From positions 2,232,001 to 2,296,000 of the forward strand of contig OZ252283.1 of NCBI GenBank assembly GCA_965250025.1: a DNA stretch of 64,000 nucleotides. Reading direction: 5' to 3'. Both the position numbers and the translations under genes were made by a program. This stretch comes from CBDDLD01 sp965250025. Lineage in GTDB: Bacteria; Bacteroidota; Bacteroidia; Flavobacteriales; Flavobacteriaceae. The notes below the pieces were generated by a model that was not told where the DNA came from, ran no database searches, and worked only from the letters and a program-made list of their open reading frames with translations. Positions within the stretch are counted from its first letter, which is position 1, and each line of letters opens with the position of its first letter. Shown one piece after another: positions 42,796 through 51,060 of the stretch.

Positions 42796-43278
42796 ATGAT
42801 AAGAAAAAAGATTTCTAAATATTATTTATACAATCTAAGTATAATAACAATTATAGCTTTTTCATACTTAAGTTGTGAAAATGTAGACGAACAAGTTTAC
42901 AGGTTCAATATTGTAAATAATAGCGATATTACGTTGCATTTTTACAGAGGAGATGTTTCAGGTGGGTTAGTGTATCCTGACACAACAATTGCAGAAAATA
43001 TTACACCAAATACAGTACCGCCAAATTCTATTTTTAGGCTTGGTGGATTTGCAACACCCGAAGAAATTTTTGACAGATTACCAAATGACACTTTATCTAT
43101 TTATTTTTTTCATCCAGATACTTTATCAATTTACAACTGGAATGAAATTAGAAACGAATACAAGGTACTTAAAAGATATGATATAAGTTTAGAGGACTTT
43201 AGATTACTAAATCTTGAAATTCCATATCCGCCAACAATAGAAATGGAAAATATTAGACAATTTCCCGAATATGAATAA
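42796..43278 (+). CDS. lipoprotein, unknown
   Basis: 160-residue lipoprotein: a basic start (MIRKKISKYYLYN), hydrophobic core, lipobox YLSC with Cys27. The mature part is beta-type (YRFNIVNNSDITLHFYRGD, then PNTVPPNSIFRLGGFATP) and short, with no recognised motif. Isolated between palindromic spacers, on the same strand as all neighbours. Confidence 0.68.
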   Translation: MIRKKISKYYLYNLSIITIIAFSYLSCENVDEQVYRFNIVNNSDITLHFYRGDVSGGLVYPDTTIAENITPNTVPPNSIFRLGGFATPEEIFDRLPNDTLSIYFFHPDTLSIYNWNEIRNEYKVLKRYDISLEDFRLLNLEIPYPPTIEMENIRQFPEYE

Positions 43279-43287
43279 AAACGATTT

Positions 43288-43425
43288 GCCAACACCTCGT
43301 ATAGCTAATTGACTGAAGAAGTAAGTGCCAATCGGAAAACTCTTTGAATATTCCTCAGACTTGTCAACTTTTCTTAAATTAGTTACCAAACCATGCAACT
43401 ATTCTTATACGAACCGTTGTGCACC
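43288..43425 (+). repeat. cassette-like palindromic spacer
   Basis: Left end TGCCAACACCTCGTATA and right end TATACGAACCGTTGTGCA are imperfect inverted repeats 100 bp apart, with a further CTAATT / AATTAG pair inside. The build (outer 7-mers with AAC and GTT, inner 7-mers TCGTATA/TATACGA) is like an integron attC recombination site, though the GTTGTGC end departs from GTTRRRY. Confidence 0.45.
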
Positions 43426-43433
43426 ATTTGAAA

Positions 43434-43964
43434 ATGAAAATTTACGATAAAACATTACTAATTCTCACTATAGTTCTGTTCTATAGTTGTTATGAAAAAC
43501 AAAATAATGTTGAAGCTTCAAGTATAAAAATTGCCGAAGTTAAAACTGATTCTAACAAAACAGAAACTTCCAAAACTTTAGAGAATTCAAAATCTGACAA
43601 AATAGTTGGGATGTATTATGTAGATAACTTCTATCATTACTTAAAGAGTGGCTTTGAACTAAAAATCAAAAAACCGGAAGATAATTTTATACTCTATACT
43701 TTTGAATTCAAAAACGATGGAAAAGTTGTTTTTAAAGACTTAACCAAGTTTTATGATTGTGGAAATGGAATTTTATCAATTGAGAATGGCAAATGGAAAT
43801 CGAATGGAAATGGAATTTACAAATTGACCTTTGACGGAGAATATGCTCTTGAATCGAAGTTTCATACTGTTTCAGAATATAAGTTATTTGACTTGGAAGA
43901 TGGAAACCTTAAAATGAAATTGATTAAAGTCATTGAAAATAAAAGAAAACAAGCGTGGGAATAA
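43434..43964 (+). CDS. lipoprotein, unknown
   Basis: 176-residue lipoprotein; ATG 43434 is preferred to GTG 43419, which lies within the palindromic spacer. Signal LLILTIVLFYSC puts the lipid Cys at 17. A Ser/Thr/Lys-rich linker (about 20-55) leads to a small beta domain (YTFEFKNDGKVVFKDLTKF, then IENGKWKSNGNGIYKLTF) like lipocalin-type DUF domains that test for extra matrix strands. Function unknown. The next gene starts 3 bp after the stop, so the two form an operon. Confidence 0.7.
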   Translation: MKIYDKTLLILTIVLFYSCYEKQNNVEASSIKIAEVKTDSNKTETSKTLENSKSDKIVGMYYVDNFYHYLKSGFELKIKKPEDNFILYTFEFKNDGKVVFKDLTKFYDCGNGILSIENGKWKSNGNGIYKLTFDGEYALESKFHTVSEYKLFDLEDGNLKMKLIKVIENKRKQAWE

Positions 43965-43967
43965 GAA

Positions 43968-45062
43968 ATGAGTTTTTTAAAATCAATATTTAGTAAAAAA
44001 GAAAAACCTATAAATTCATACTCTGACTTCTGGAATTGGTTTGAACGGAATGAAAAAAAATTTCATAAGGTTCTAAAAGACCAAGGAAATGTAAATGAAA
44101 TTTTTTTTGACAGACTTGCACCAAAACTGAACGAATTAAAAGATGGGTTTTGGTTTCTCGCTGGAATGTATGATGATAATACATCAGAATTGGTTTTGAC
44201 AGCTGATGGAGTAATCAAAAATATTGTATTTGTTGAGGAATTAGTTCAGTCAGCACCGAAAATGAATAATTGGAAGATTACTGCACTCAAACAACCCTCT
44301 GACCTAAATCAATACGGAATTGAAATGGACGGCTATAAATTTGACGAAAGTAAAATGAACTTTTATTCAACTGAGCATAAACAAATGCCAGACGAGATTG
44401 ACATTACAATCACCCACAAAGATTTTAGCGAAGAAAACAGAGTTGTAATGACAAATGGTGTTTACCTTGCTTTGGACAACTCTATTGGCGAATTAAATTC
44501 AGTTACCACAATTGACAACGTAAATATAATTAACCCAAAAGATGCGACATCTGAATTAATTCCATTAGAAAAACTAAAGGAATTTTTGAATTGGCGAGCA
44601 AAAGAGTTTGTGGAAAAATACCAAGGTTTCAGACACAACACAGAAAACGACAACTATTCTGGATTCGAAGCGACTTTAAAAAATGGACTTCCTTTAGTTG
44701 CAGTTATCAACACAGATTTATTGAATTGGGATAGTAAAGCGTCTCATTCTTGGATTGCGGTAATGGAAATAAAATATGATGGGAAAAATAACAATGGAAT
44801 GCCTGACAATTCCACTTATCAACTTCTCAACGAAATTGAGGATAAAATAATTTTAGAATTAAAAGATTCTGATGGCTATTTAAACATTGGAAGACAAACA
44901 GCAGATTCTGTTCGAGAAATATATTTTGCCTGTATCGAATTTAGAAAGCCGTCAAAAGTATTACACGAAATAAAAAAAGAATACATAAATAAAATTGAGC
45001 TAGACTTTGACATTTATAAAGACAAATATTGGCAATCATTTAACCGATTTAGTTCGAATTAA
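43968..45062 (+). CDS. DUF695-containing protein
   Basis: 364-residue cytosolic protein. The N-terminal 190 residues (SYSDFWNWFERNEKKFHKV at 18-36; DGFWFLAGMYDDNTSELVLTADG) form one domain; the C-terminal part matches DUF695 (GLPLVAVINTDLLNWDSKASHSWIAVMEIKYD near 240-270, then EIEDKIILELKDSDGYLNIGRQT). Regulators of RNase or ribosome-associated roles have been suggested for relatives, without proof. It follows a small lipoprotein gene by 3 bp. Confidence 0.72.
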   Translation: MSFLKSIFSKKEKPINSYSDFWNWFERNEKKFHKVLKDQGNVNEIFFDRLAPKLNELKDGFWFLAGMYDDNTSELVLTADGVIKNIVFVEELVQSAPKMNNWKITALKQPSDLNQYGIEMDGYKFDESKMNFYSTEHKQMPDEIDITITHKDFSEENRVVMTNGVYLALDNSIGELNSVTTIDNVNIINPKDATSELIPLEKLKEFLNWRAKEFVEKYQGFRHNTENDNYSGFEATLKNGLPLVAVINTDLLNWDSKASHSWIAVMEIKYDGKNNNGMPDNSTYQLLNEIEDKIILELKDSDGYLNIGRQTADSVREIYFACIEFRKPSKVLHEIKKEYINKIELDFDIYKDKYWQSFNRFSSN

Positions 45063-45124
45063 AAAAACTGTTGCCAATAACTAGAATAATATTGATTTAA
45101 AACTTAAAAATAGAATTACCAGAA

Positions 45125-45619
45125 TTGAATCTAACCGAGAACTATATAAAAGTAAAAGAATTCATTTCTGAGTATTATTGGATAGTTGGCATACCATTTC
45201 TGTTTTGGGGATTTTTTATGGTAATGACAAAAAAAGAGGATATCAAACAGAATAAAACTGAAACTTTCGGAATGGTTTATGGCTCTACACCTATTTACAA
45301 ACAATACAGTAAGCGGAATTATAGGTATGAATTTTATTATAAGAGTAGAAAATATACCGGAACTTCAACTGCTTATAATTCTAAAAATGTTGAAAATGGA
45401 AATTTTTATAAGGTGGAGTTCTCAGATAAAAATCCCGAACATAGCAGAATGATTTTTGACGTGGAATATGTACAAGAACTAAAAACTGACGAAAGCGGAA
45501 AAGTTATCGACACTATGTATATTTCCAAAGATCAAAAAATGAATAATGATATCAAAAAACGGATAGAAAAGTTTAAAATTAAACCAGATAGCATAACCTC
45601 TCCCCAACCACTTAACTAA
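45125..45619 (+). CDS. single-pass membrane protein, unknown, TTG start
   Basis: 164-residue protein whose only usable start is TTG 45125; the first ATG lies after the membrane helix (YYWIVGIPFLFWGFFMVM, about 17-34). A soluble beta-type domain follows (TFGMVYGSTPIYKQYSKRN, then YEFYYKSRKYTGTSTAY), resembling DUF3592-like outer-loop folds. Preceding spacer contains GTTGCCAATAACTAGAATAA, similar to the left end of the spacer at 43288. Function unknown. Confidence 0.6.
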   Translation: MNLTENYIKVKEFISEYYWIVGIPFLFWGFFMVMTKKEDIKQNKTETFGMVYGSTPIYKQYSKRNYRYEFYYKSRKYTGTSTAYNSKNVENGNFYKVEFSDKNPEHSRMIFDVEYVQELKTDESGKVIDTMYISKDQKMNNDIKKRIEKFKIKPDSITSPQPLN

Positions 45620-45650
45620 TTACTACCAACTACTATTTACTAACCTCTTC
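45613..45650 (+). repeat. degenerate heptamer tract
   Basis: TAACTAA TTACTAC CAACTAC TATTTAC TAACCTC, five 7-mers like those at 38401, right after a stop codon. Confidence 0.6.
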
Positions 45651-45683
45651 CTACAAACCCTACAACCCATTGATAATCAAACC

Positions 45684-45726
45684 ATAAAACCTAAAACTCT
45701 TCATTAAACAAGTTTTAATTGTAAGA
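45684..45726 (+). repeat. 43-bp intergenic repeat, copy 2
   Basis: One mismatch to 41517-41559. It is followed at about 45757-45781 by AACAC-AATG-GTGTT, whose CACAATGGTG core is the reverse complement of the CACCATTGTG core in copy 1's palindrome. Confidence 0.85.
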
Positions 45727-45849
45727 AAAATTTGCTCTATGGATTCAAATATAACAAGTGTAACACAATGGTGTTTATACACTAATTAGCAATAACATTC
45801 ACGCAACGTTTTTGATAAATTACTATCTACAAGAAAAAGAAATCTATTT

Positions 45850-46287
45850 ATGAAAAGAGTTTTAATCGGACTATTACTATCTATTTTCATTATCTCGTGT
45901 AATTCAGAAGATGATTGTCATGAAGTAGTAGCAAATTTAGTTATTCTATCAGTTGAGTTAAATGAAACAAATGGAATGAACTTATTTGACAATGAAAACT
46001 TTGATGTTTCATTACTAAAAATTTTCCCTATCAATAATAACAACGAAGAACTTGAATTTTCTACTCTTCAGTTAGAGGGAAAAGACATTATTGAATTTGA
46101 ATATATAGGCGATATTGTTTTCAATTATAATGGTGAAAATAAATCAGATTTAAAATTTTCAAACATACAATCTGAATCAAATGATTGTGGTGCCTTAACT
46201 AATTTTTCTTTCACAGCAGAATCAAATGGTCAAATTATTTGTGAGTGTGATTTTAATGATAGGATTGAAATTAAATTTGACATATAA
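45850..46287 (+). CDS. small lipoprotein, unknown
   Basis: 145-residue lipoprotein (signal LIGLLLSIFIISC, Cys17) with acidic SEDD after the Cys, the sort of residue string that directs surface display in Bacteroidota. Four further Cys (DDCHE, NDCGA, IICECD) may form disulfides. Beta-type mature domain, no recognised family. It shares its 43-bp upstream repeat with the gene at 41635. Confidence 0.68.
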   Translation: MKRVLIGLLLSIFIISCNSEDDCHEVVANLVILSVELNETNGMNLFDNENFDVSLLKIFPINNNNEELEFSTLQLEGKDIIEFEYIGDIVFNYNGENKSDLKFSNIQSESNDCGALTNFSFTAESNGQIICECDFNDRIEIKFDI

Positions 46288-46583
46288 AAACTATTGCTAT
46301 AAGTAATGGCAATGTTCTCCCTACTTCTGAATTTTCAGCCTGTTGTCTATTTGCTAAGCTAATTTCTAAACCTCATAACTGAGATCGTTGTGCATAATGT
46401 GAATCCAGTGCAAGCCCACTACTAAAACAGCACATTTATTTTTCCCGAAACGCTGTCCAACACGAAAAAATAAAGAGTTTTTTTTATCCTTTGCACTCAA
46501 ATAAATCGTTAACAAGATTGTGAACAAACAGGACGGAATTTGTTGTGAATTGCTTTCAGAATTTTGTTTCTTTACTGATTACG
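46288..46583 (+). other. spacer before the restriction-modification genes
   Basis: No gene. GATCGTTGTGCATAATGTGAA (about 46382-46402) echoes the GTTGTGCACCATTTGAAAA boundary at 43411. Also a pyrimidine-rich stretch. It probably carries the promoter of the methyltransferase gene. Confidence 0.4.
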
Positions 46584-47825
46584 ATGAGCAAGAAATATTC
46601 GGACATAAAAAAAGAGTTGCAAATTAGAGTTGACAAGATAATCGACAACGATTTAGCATACCTAACACACTATTTTCAAAATCATAAAAATGGTGTTTCT
46701 CAATATTTTAAGCCAACTGCAACTAAATATCTTACAGAACTACACAAGGAAAACAATATTGCGAAAGAACCGGATTTTCAATATTATATGCCAATTGAAT
46801 GGGATATTCCCTTTCCACCACCGAAAAATCCAACTTTTAAGTTTATCGACCTTTTCGCAGGAATTGGAGGAATAAGACTTGCCTACCAAAATAACGGTGG
46901 AAAGTGTGTGTTTTCAAGCGAGTGGGATAAATTTTCAAAACAAACTTATGAGGCCAATTTTGGCGAAGTACCTTTTGGAGACATCACTCAGATTTCAGAA
47001 AAAGAAATTCCTGACCACGATGTTTTGTTAGGAGGCTTTCCTTGTCAGCCTTTTTCAATTGCTGGAGTTTCTAAGAAAAAATCCTTGGGAAGGCAACACG
47101 GTTTTTTGGACAAAACACAAGGAACTTTGTTTTTCGATATTGCTCGGATAATCGAACATAAAAAGCCAAAAGTTTTTATGCTAGAAAACGTAAAAAACCT
47201 TGTTTCTCACGACAAAAAAAGGACTTTCAAAGTAATTACAGAAACTTTGACTGAGTTAGGTTACTCGCTTCACTACAAAATATTAGATGGCAAATATTAC
47301 GTGCCACAACATCGTGAACGGATAATCATTGTTGGTTTCAAAAAATCAGTTTTTAAAGGCAAAGAAACCTTTGAATTTCCACAACCTGAAAATGCGAATT
47401 TTGCTATTCGAGAAATTCTTCAGAAAAAGGTCGATTATAAATACACACTATCAGATAAACTTTGGAACTATCTTAAAGAATACAAGAAAAAGCATCAAGC
47501 TAAAGGTAACGGTTTTGGATTTGGATTAACCGACCTCAATGGAATTTCAAGAACGATGAGTGCACGTTACTATAAAGATGGAGCAGAGATTTTAATACCA
47601 CAAAGAGGTAAAAATCCAAGAAGATTGACACCAAGAGAATGTGCGAGACTTCAAGGATTTCCGGATAATTTCATAATTCCTGTTTCTAACAACCAAGCAT
47701 ACAAACAATTTGGCAACTCTGTTGTAATGCCTTTAATTCAAGCAGTCGGTAACAACATTGTAAAAGAACTTTCAAAATTAGATGAGCATATTAGAGAAAG
47801 CAATTCAATCAGCACAGCAGTCTGA
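46584..47825 (+). CDS. DNA (cytosine-5) methyltransferase, type II, Dcm/EcoRII-like
   Basis: 413 residues from ATG 46584; the in-frame GTG at 46545 adds an untypical leader. An extra N-terminal domain (1-85) precedes the catalytic core. All main C5 motifs are there: I FIDLFAGIGGIRLA (87-100), IV LGGFPCQPFS with nucleophile Cys154, VI ENVKNL (201), VIII PQHRERI (241), IX TPRECARLQGFP, X QAYKQFGNSVVMP. It protects host DNA from the overlapping endonuclease. The target-recognition region lies between VIII and IX; with an EcoRII-family partner CCWGG or CCNGG is likely but unproven. Coding region looks intact. Confidence 0.93.
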   Translation: MSKKYSDIKKELQIRVDKIIDNDLAYLTHYFQNHKNGVSQYFKPTATKYLTELHKENNIAKEPDFQYYMPIEWDIPFPPPKNPTFKFIDLFAGIGGIRLAYQNNGGKCVFSSEWDKFSKQTYEANFGEVPFGDITQISEKEIPDHDVLLGGFPCQPFSIAGVSKKKSLGRQHGFLDKTQGTLFFDIARIIEHKKPKVFMLENVKNLVSHDKKRTFKVITETLTELGYSLHYKILDGKYYVPQHRERIIIVGFKKSVFKGKETFEFPQPENANFAIREILQKKVDYKYTLSDKLWNYLKEYKKKHQAKGNGFGFGLTDLNGISRTMSARYYKDGAEILIPQRGKNPRRLTPRECARLQGFPDNFIIPVSNNQAYKQFGNSVVMPLIQAVGNNIVKELSKLDEHIRESNSISTAV

Positions 47826-48951
47826 GATAGCATTCAGTAAATTCATTAAGCCTAATGATACAGGTTCAACTGGAGGGCACCAAGCTGGTTTCCACTTGCA
47901 CAAAAGTTCTTGGCCACTATTTTTTGAAACAGAGGGACAGAAAGGCTCGAACAAAGATCATTTCGCAACAATTAAATGGCAAGATGATTTTGAAACAACA
48001 AGCAGATTCATTTATTACGGGAAAGGCACAAGGAATGAGTATCGTTTAACTCGATTTGGCAGAGGTTTTCCATATTTAACAGACGATAATGTTGGCGATT
48101 TGCTGGTAATCACAAAAAAGTCGAACGACTATTTTGAGGCATTTGTTTTAAGTAGCGATGAAGATATAGAGAACTTTTTTACCGCTTTAAATATTTCATC
48201 TACTGAAACTAACGGAATAATCCCTAAGCAGTTAGAGCAAACAGCTGAAGACCAACTAATTGAATGCTTCTCACAATATATCAATGCTTTGGCTGTCGAT
48301 TTTCCACCAACTTTAGAAATTGCGACAAATGCGAGAAATTGTTATATCAATTCCTACGGCGTAACAACAAACCAAATTAAAGCAAACCCAGATAAACAAA
48401 TTCTAAAATGGCTTGAAACAGAATACGACCTATTCAAAACATTGGAAAATGACAGATATGCCGAATTGATTAAAAATCCTTTTCCTTCAGTTGAAGAATT
48501 GGTTATTTCCGCCAATACAATCCTTAATCGTAGAAAAAGTCGTGCAGGTAAATCCCTAGAACACCACTTAGAAAAGATATTCAGAATATCTGAACTTATT
48601 TTTCAAACTCAAGTAACAACAGAAAATAATAAAAAACCTGATTTCTTATTTCCACATATTGAGGCTTACCACAATCCGAACTTCAATGAGAATAAATTGA
48701 TAATGTTAGCATCAAAAACAACCTGTAAAGACAGGTGGAGACAGATTTTGAATGAGGCAGACAGAATAAAAACAAAACACTTGTTTACCCTTCAACAAGG
48801 AATATCAAAAAATCAACTTGCGGAAATGAAACAATACAACGTGCAATTGGTAGTACCAAAAGCATATTTATCGAGTTTCCCATCAGAACATCGAGCTGAT
48901 ATTATGATATTGGAACAATTTGTTAATCGAGTAAATGTAACTCAGAATTAG
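47782..48951 (+). CDS. EcoRII-type restriction endonuclease
   Basis: 389-residue endonuclease. N-terminal DNA-binding effector domain (about 1-170, GGHQAGFHLHKSSWPLFF then GRGFPYLTDDNVGDLLV) followed by the EcoRII-C catalytic domain: KPDFLFPHIEAYHNPNF (about 291-307) and LASKTTCKDRWRQILNEADR (about 316-335), with Lys, Asp and Arg of the active site, and LFTLQQGISKNQLAEM. The first 44 bp overlap the 3' end of the methyltransferase in another frame, so the endonuclease is only made behind the methylase, a common safety arrangement. Acts as a dimer at two sites in the family. Confidence 0.92.
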   Translation: MSILEKAIQSAQQSEIAFSKFIKPNDTGSTGGHQAGFHLHKSSWPLFFETEGQKGSNKDHFATIKWQDDFETTSRFIYYGKGTRNEYRLTRFGRGFPYLTDDNVGDLLVITKKSNDYFEAFVLSSDEDIENFFTALNISSTETNGIIPKQLEQTAEDQLIECFSQYINALAVDFPPTLEIATNARNCYINSYGVTTNQIKANPDKQILKWLETEYDLFKTLENDRYAELIKNPFPSVEELVISANTILNRRKSRAGKSLEHHLEKIFRISELIFQTQVTTENNKKPDFLFPHIEAYHNPNFNENKLIMLASKTTCKDRWRQILNEADRIKTKHLFTLQQGISKNQLAEMKQYNVQLVVPKAYLSSFPSEHRADIMILEQFVNRVNVTQN

Positions 48952-49111
48952 CCAATGCCACGAGTCATACATATTTACAGTCGTTTAAACCGTCGCACCA
49001 CCAAAACTGTAAAAAAGTATGCCTCTGTTAACGCTACAAACAGAATGGAAAATCACTATGCACAACAAAGAACTGAGTTAAAAACAAGTCTTTTTAACTT
49101 AATCTAAAAAC
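48952..49111. other. intergenic, nothing recognised
   Basis: Gene-free stretch between the endonuclease and a broken minus-strand gene. No hairpin with T run, ORF or repeat stands out. Confidence 0.6.
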
Positions 49112-49357
49112 CTATAACTCATTTTTTATTAAACCATTATTTAAAGTATCAAACTCCAAAGCAATTCGTTGTACCACATCCAATAAGTCTTATACATAAC
49201 GAGAAGCCGCAAGTACTGTAATCTCAGAATCCACACAATACGTTCCCAAATAATGCACATGTTTTAAAGACTCGTAATGATCCTTAGCTTCTTTATGTAC
49301 TAATAATTCCAATAATACTTTTTGAGCCGGAGTGACTTCTACAAATTCTGTCTTCAT
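49112..49357 (-). pseudogene. small gene interrupted by an in-frame stop
   Basis: From ATG 49357 on the minus strand the frame reads MKTEFVEVTPAQKVLLELL...VLAASRYV (55 codons), stops at TAA (49190-49192), then stays open for 25 more codons (DLLDVVQRIALEFDTLNNG...KNEL) to TAG at 49112. The tail is amphipathic and coding-like; one C-to-T change (CAA to TAA) would explain the stop. The parent protein would be about 81 residues, unrecognised. It is divergent from the XRE regulator and may share its operators. Translation may still give the 55-residue form. Confidence 0.6.
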
Positions 49358-49378
49358 AATCATTTAGATTTTAAAACT

Positions 49379-49440
49379 TGTCATATATGACATTAAATGA
49401 CACAAATATAAACCTTTTCTTGACTTGTCAAATATGGCAA
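49379..49440. promoter_or_regulatory. two palindromic operators for the XRE regulator
   Basis: TGTCATATATGACA (49379-49392) is a perfect 14-bp palindrome. TTGTCAAATATGGCAA (49425-49440) is a near copy, its centre 47 bp away, and it covers the candidate start codons. The arrangement suits autorepression and control of the divergent gene. Confidence 0.65.
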
Positions 49441-49667
49441 GTATGGAAAAATCAGAATTGTTAAAAATAATTGGTCAAAACATCAAGACCATTCGTCTTG
49501 AAAAAGGCTTAACACAAGTGGATTTGGTCGGCAAAATAGAAGCGCAAATCGATACCACAAACATCTCCAGAATAGAAAAAGGAAGAACCAATGCCACCAT
49601 TCATACCTTATATCGAATCAGCAAAGCTTTAGAAGTGTCATTGGAAGAAATCTGTAAACTAAGCTAA
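49434..49667 (+). CDS. XRE family (HTH_3) transcriptional regulator
   Basis: 77-residue single-domain regulator, helix-turn-helix at about 18-70 (IGQNIKTIRLEKGLTQVDLV, then NISRIEKGRTNATIHTLYRI). Start taken at ATG 49434; ATG 49443 is equally possible because an operator overlaps 49425-49440, and TTG 49425 is least likely. It probably represses itself through the two palindromes and controls the small divergent gene, in the manner of an antitoxin or restriction-modification controller. Whether it belongs to the RM unit is open. Confidence 0.82.
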   Translation: MASMEKSELLKIIGQNIKTIRLEKGLTQVDLVGKIEAQIDTTNISRIEKGRTNATIHTLYRISKALEVSLEEICKLS

Positions 49668-49694
49668 AGTAACTTATCAGAATATTATAAAACA

Positions 49695-49723
49695 AAAACG
49701 CCGAAACTGAGTTTCGGCGTTTT
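49695..49723. terminator. bidirectional intrinsic terminator
   Basis: AAAACGCCGAAAC-TGA-GTTTCGGCGTTTT, a 13-bp stem between the convergent XRE gene and the following small gene. Confidence 0.88.
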
Positions 49724-49735
49724 GGACGCTGAGAA

Positions 49736-50005
49736 TTAACTCAACTTATTAATACGGTCTATCAGGGCTCGGCCTTTGGCTTCCAGCGCCTCATTAATAC
49801 CTTTAAAGTGTGCTTTTTTATCCGTTACACTTCTGTCGTTAACCTTAGCGATCAGCTCATCAAAAGAAGCAATAGCATCGTCTATAATGGCTTCGCTTTC
49901 TTTGGTAGGTTGCGCAGAGTGTTCTAACTCCCAGTAGTATACGGCTTCTATAATATCGCCAAACACATAATTTATATCTTTCTTAAGGTCTCTTTTATTC
50001 GCCAT
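49736..50005 (-). CDS. conserved small helical protein, unknown
   Basis: 89-residue protein made of amphipathic helices (DINYVFGDIIEAVYYWELEH, then DDAIASFDELIAKVNDRS), acidic, cytosolic, with no signal peptide or known motif. It resembles small proteins conserved among Flavobacteriaceae. It sits 74 bp after the end of manA on the same strand; the operon may extend to it. Confidence 0.72.
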   Translation of the reverse strand: MANKRDLKKDINYVFGDIIEAVYYWELEHSAQPTKESEAIIDDAIASFDELIAKVNDRSVTDKKAHFKGINEALEAKGRALIDRINKLS

Positions 50006-50079
50006 GTTCTTATAATTTGAATTGTAACAAAAATAACAAAACTGTGCTTTATTTGCTCCAGTTTTTAAAATAAGATGTC

Positions 50080-51051
50080 CTAGACATAAACTTCCAGTAG
50101 TTTTGCCGAATTACTGCTTAAATGGTAATGCTTAACCGCAGCCGGTAACAATACGGTTTCCCCTTTTTTCAGGGTTTCAGTATGTCCGTTGACTTCGAGC
50201 CTTACCTCACCTTCGGCACACATGTAGATCACAAAAGAATCCTGTGTATTGGTTTTGGTCACAGTGGTATCGAGGTCTATATAATTGGTTATAAAATATG
50301 GGCAACTGACCATAGTATTCGATTGGTTTTTGGTCTTATCGTAAGCCACTCTAAAATCATCCTCCATATCAAAGTCTATGGCATCGATCGCCAGATCGTT
50401 ATGCAACTCCCGGGCATTGCCTTCATCATCTACCCGGTCCCAATCGTATACTCGGTACGTGATATCACTGGTCTGCTGAATCTCAGCTAGCATTACACCT
50501 GCGCCAATAGCATGCACGCGTCCTACCTCAATGAAATAAGTATCGCCGGTTTGTACCTTATCAAAATTCAGGATATCGGTTAAGGTCTTGTCCTCCAAAT
50601 GGGCCAAGTAGGTTTCCGGAGTTACCTTCTGGTTAAAGCCTACGATCAAATTGGCATCTGTATCGGCCTGCATCACATACCACATTTCGGTTTTCCCAAA
50701 CGAATTATGACGCTTGGCAGCCAACTCGTCGTTAGGATGTAGCTGAATGCTCAGATCCTGTTTGGCATCAATGAATTTAATAAGTAAAGGAAATTTATTG
50801 CCAAATCGCTTATAGTTCTTTTCACCAACCAAAAGCCCTTTATAGGTTTCAATACAGGTTTTTAACGATTGGCCTTTTAAGGTACCATTACTAATGACCG
50901 AGGTATCGCCCTCTACATCACTAATTTCCCAGCTTTCGCCGACATTGGGCAAATCTGAAACTTTATGCAATTGATGCACCAGTTTATCACCCCCCCAGAT
51001 CTTGTCTTTTAGAATGGGCGTAAACTTTAAAGGATAAAGTAAGTCTTCCAT
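50080..51051 (-). CDS. manA: mannose-6-phosphate isomerase, class I (short type)
   Basis: 323-residue zinc isomerase linking fructose-6-phosphate and mannose-6-phosphate, supplying mannose and fucose nucleotides for envelope sugars. Zinc motif SIQLHPNDELAAKRHN (about 101-116), KTEMWYVM (Glu ligand) and GRVHAIGAGVMLAEIQQTSDITYRVYDWDR (about 177-206, His and Arg) are all present, as in the short Bacillus-type enzyme. The C-terminal jelly roll ends in KLLEVYV. 9 bp behind queD and in the same operon as idi. Confidence 0.92.
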   Translation of the reverse strand: MEDLLYPLKFTPILKDKIWGGDKLVHQLHKVSDLPNVGESWEISDVEGDTSVISNGTLKGQSLKTCIETYKGLLVGEKNYKRFGNKFPLLIKFIDAKQDLSIQLHPNDELAAKRHNSFGKTEMWYVMQADTDANLIVGFNQKVTPETYLAHLEDKTLTDILNFDKVQTGDTYFIEVGRVHAIGAGVMLAEIQQTSDITYRVYDWDRVDDEGNARELHNDLAIDAIDFDMEDDFRVAYDKTKNQSNTMVSCPYFITNYIDLDTTVTKTNTQDSFVIYMCAEGEVRLEVNGHTETLKKGETVLLPAAVKHYHLSSNSAKLLEVYV

Positions 51052-51060
51052 ATGTATTAT

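Noticed and set aside
43288..43425. Canonical integron attC site
   Set aside because: The ends (GCCAAC and GTTGTGC) do not match RYYYAAC/GTTRRRY and no integrase is in the window; kept only as an attC-like finding.
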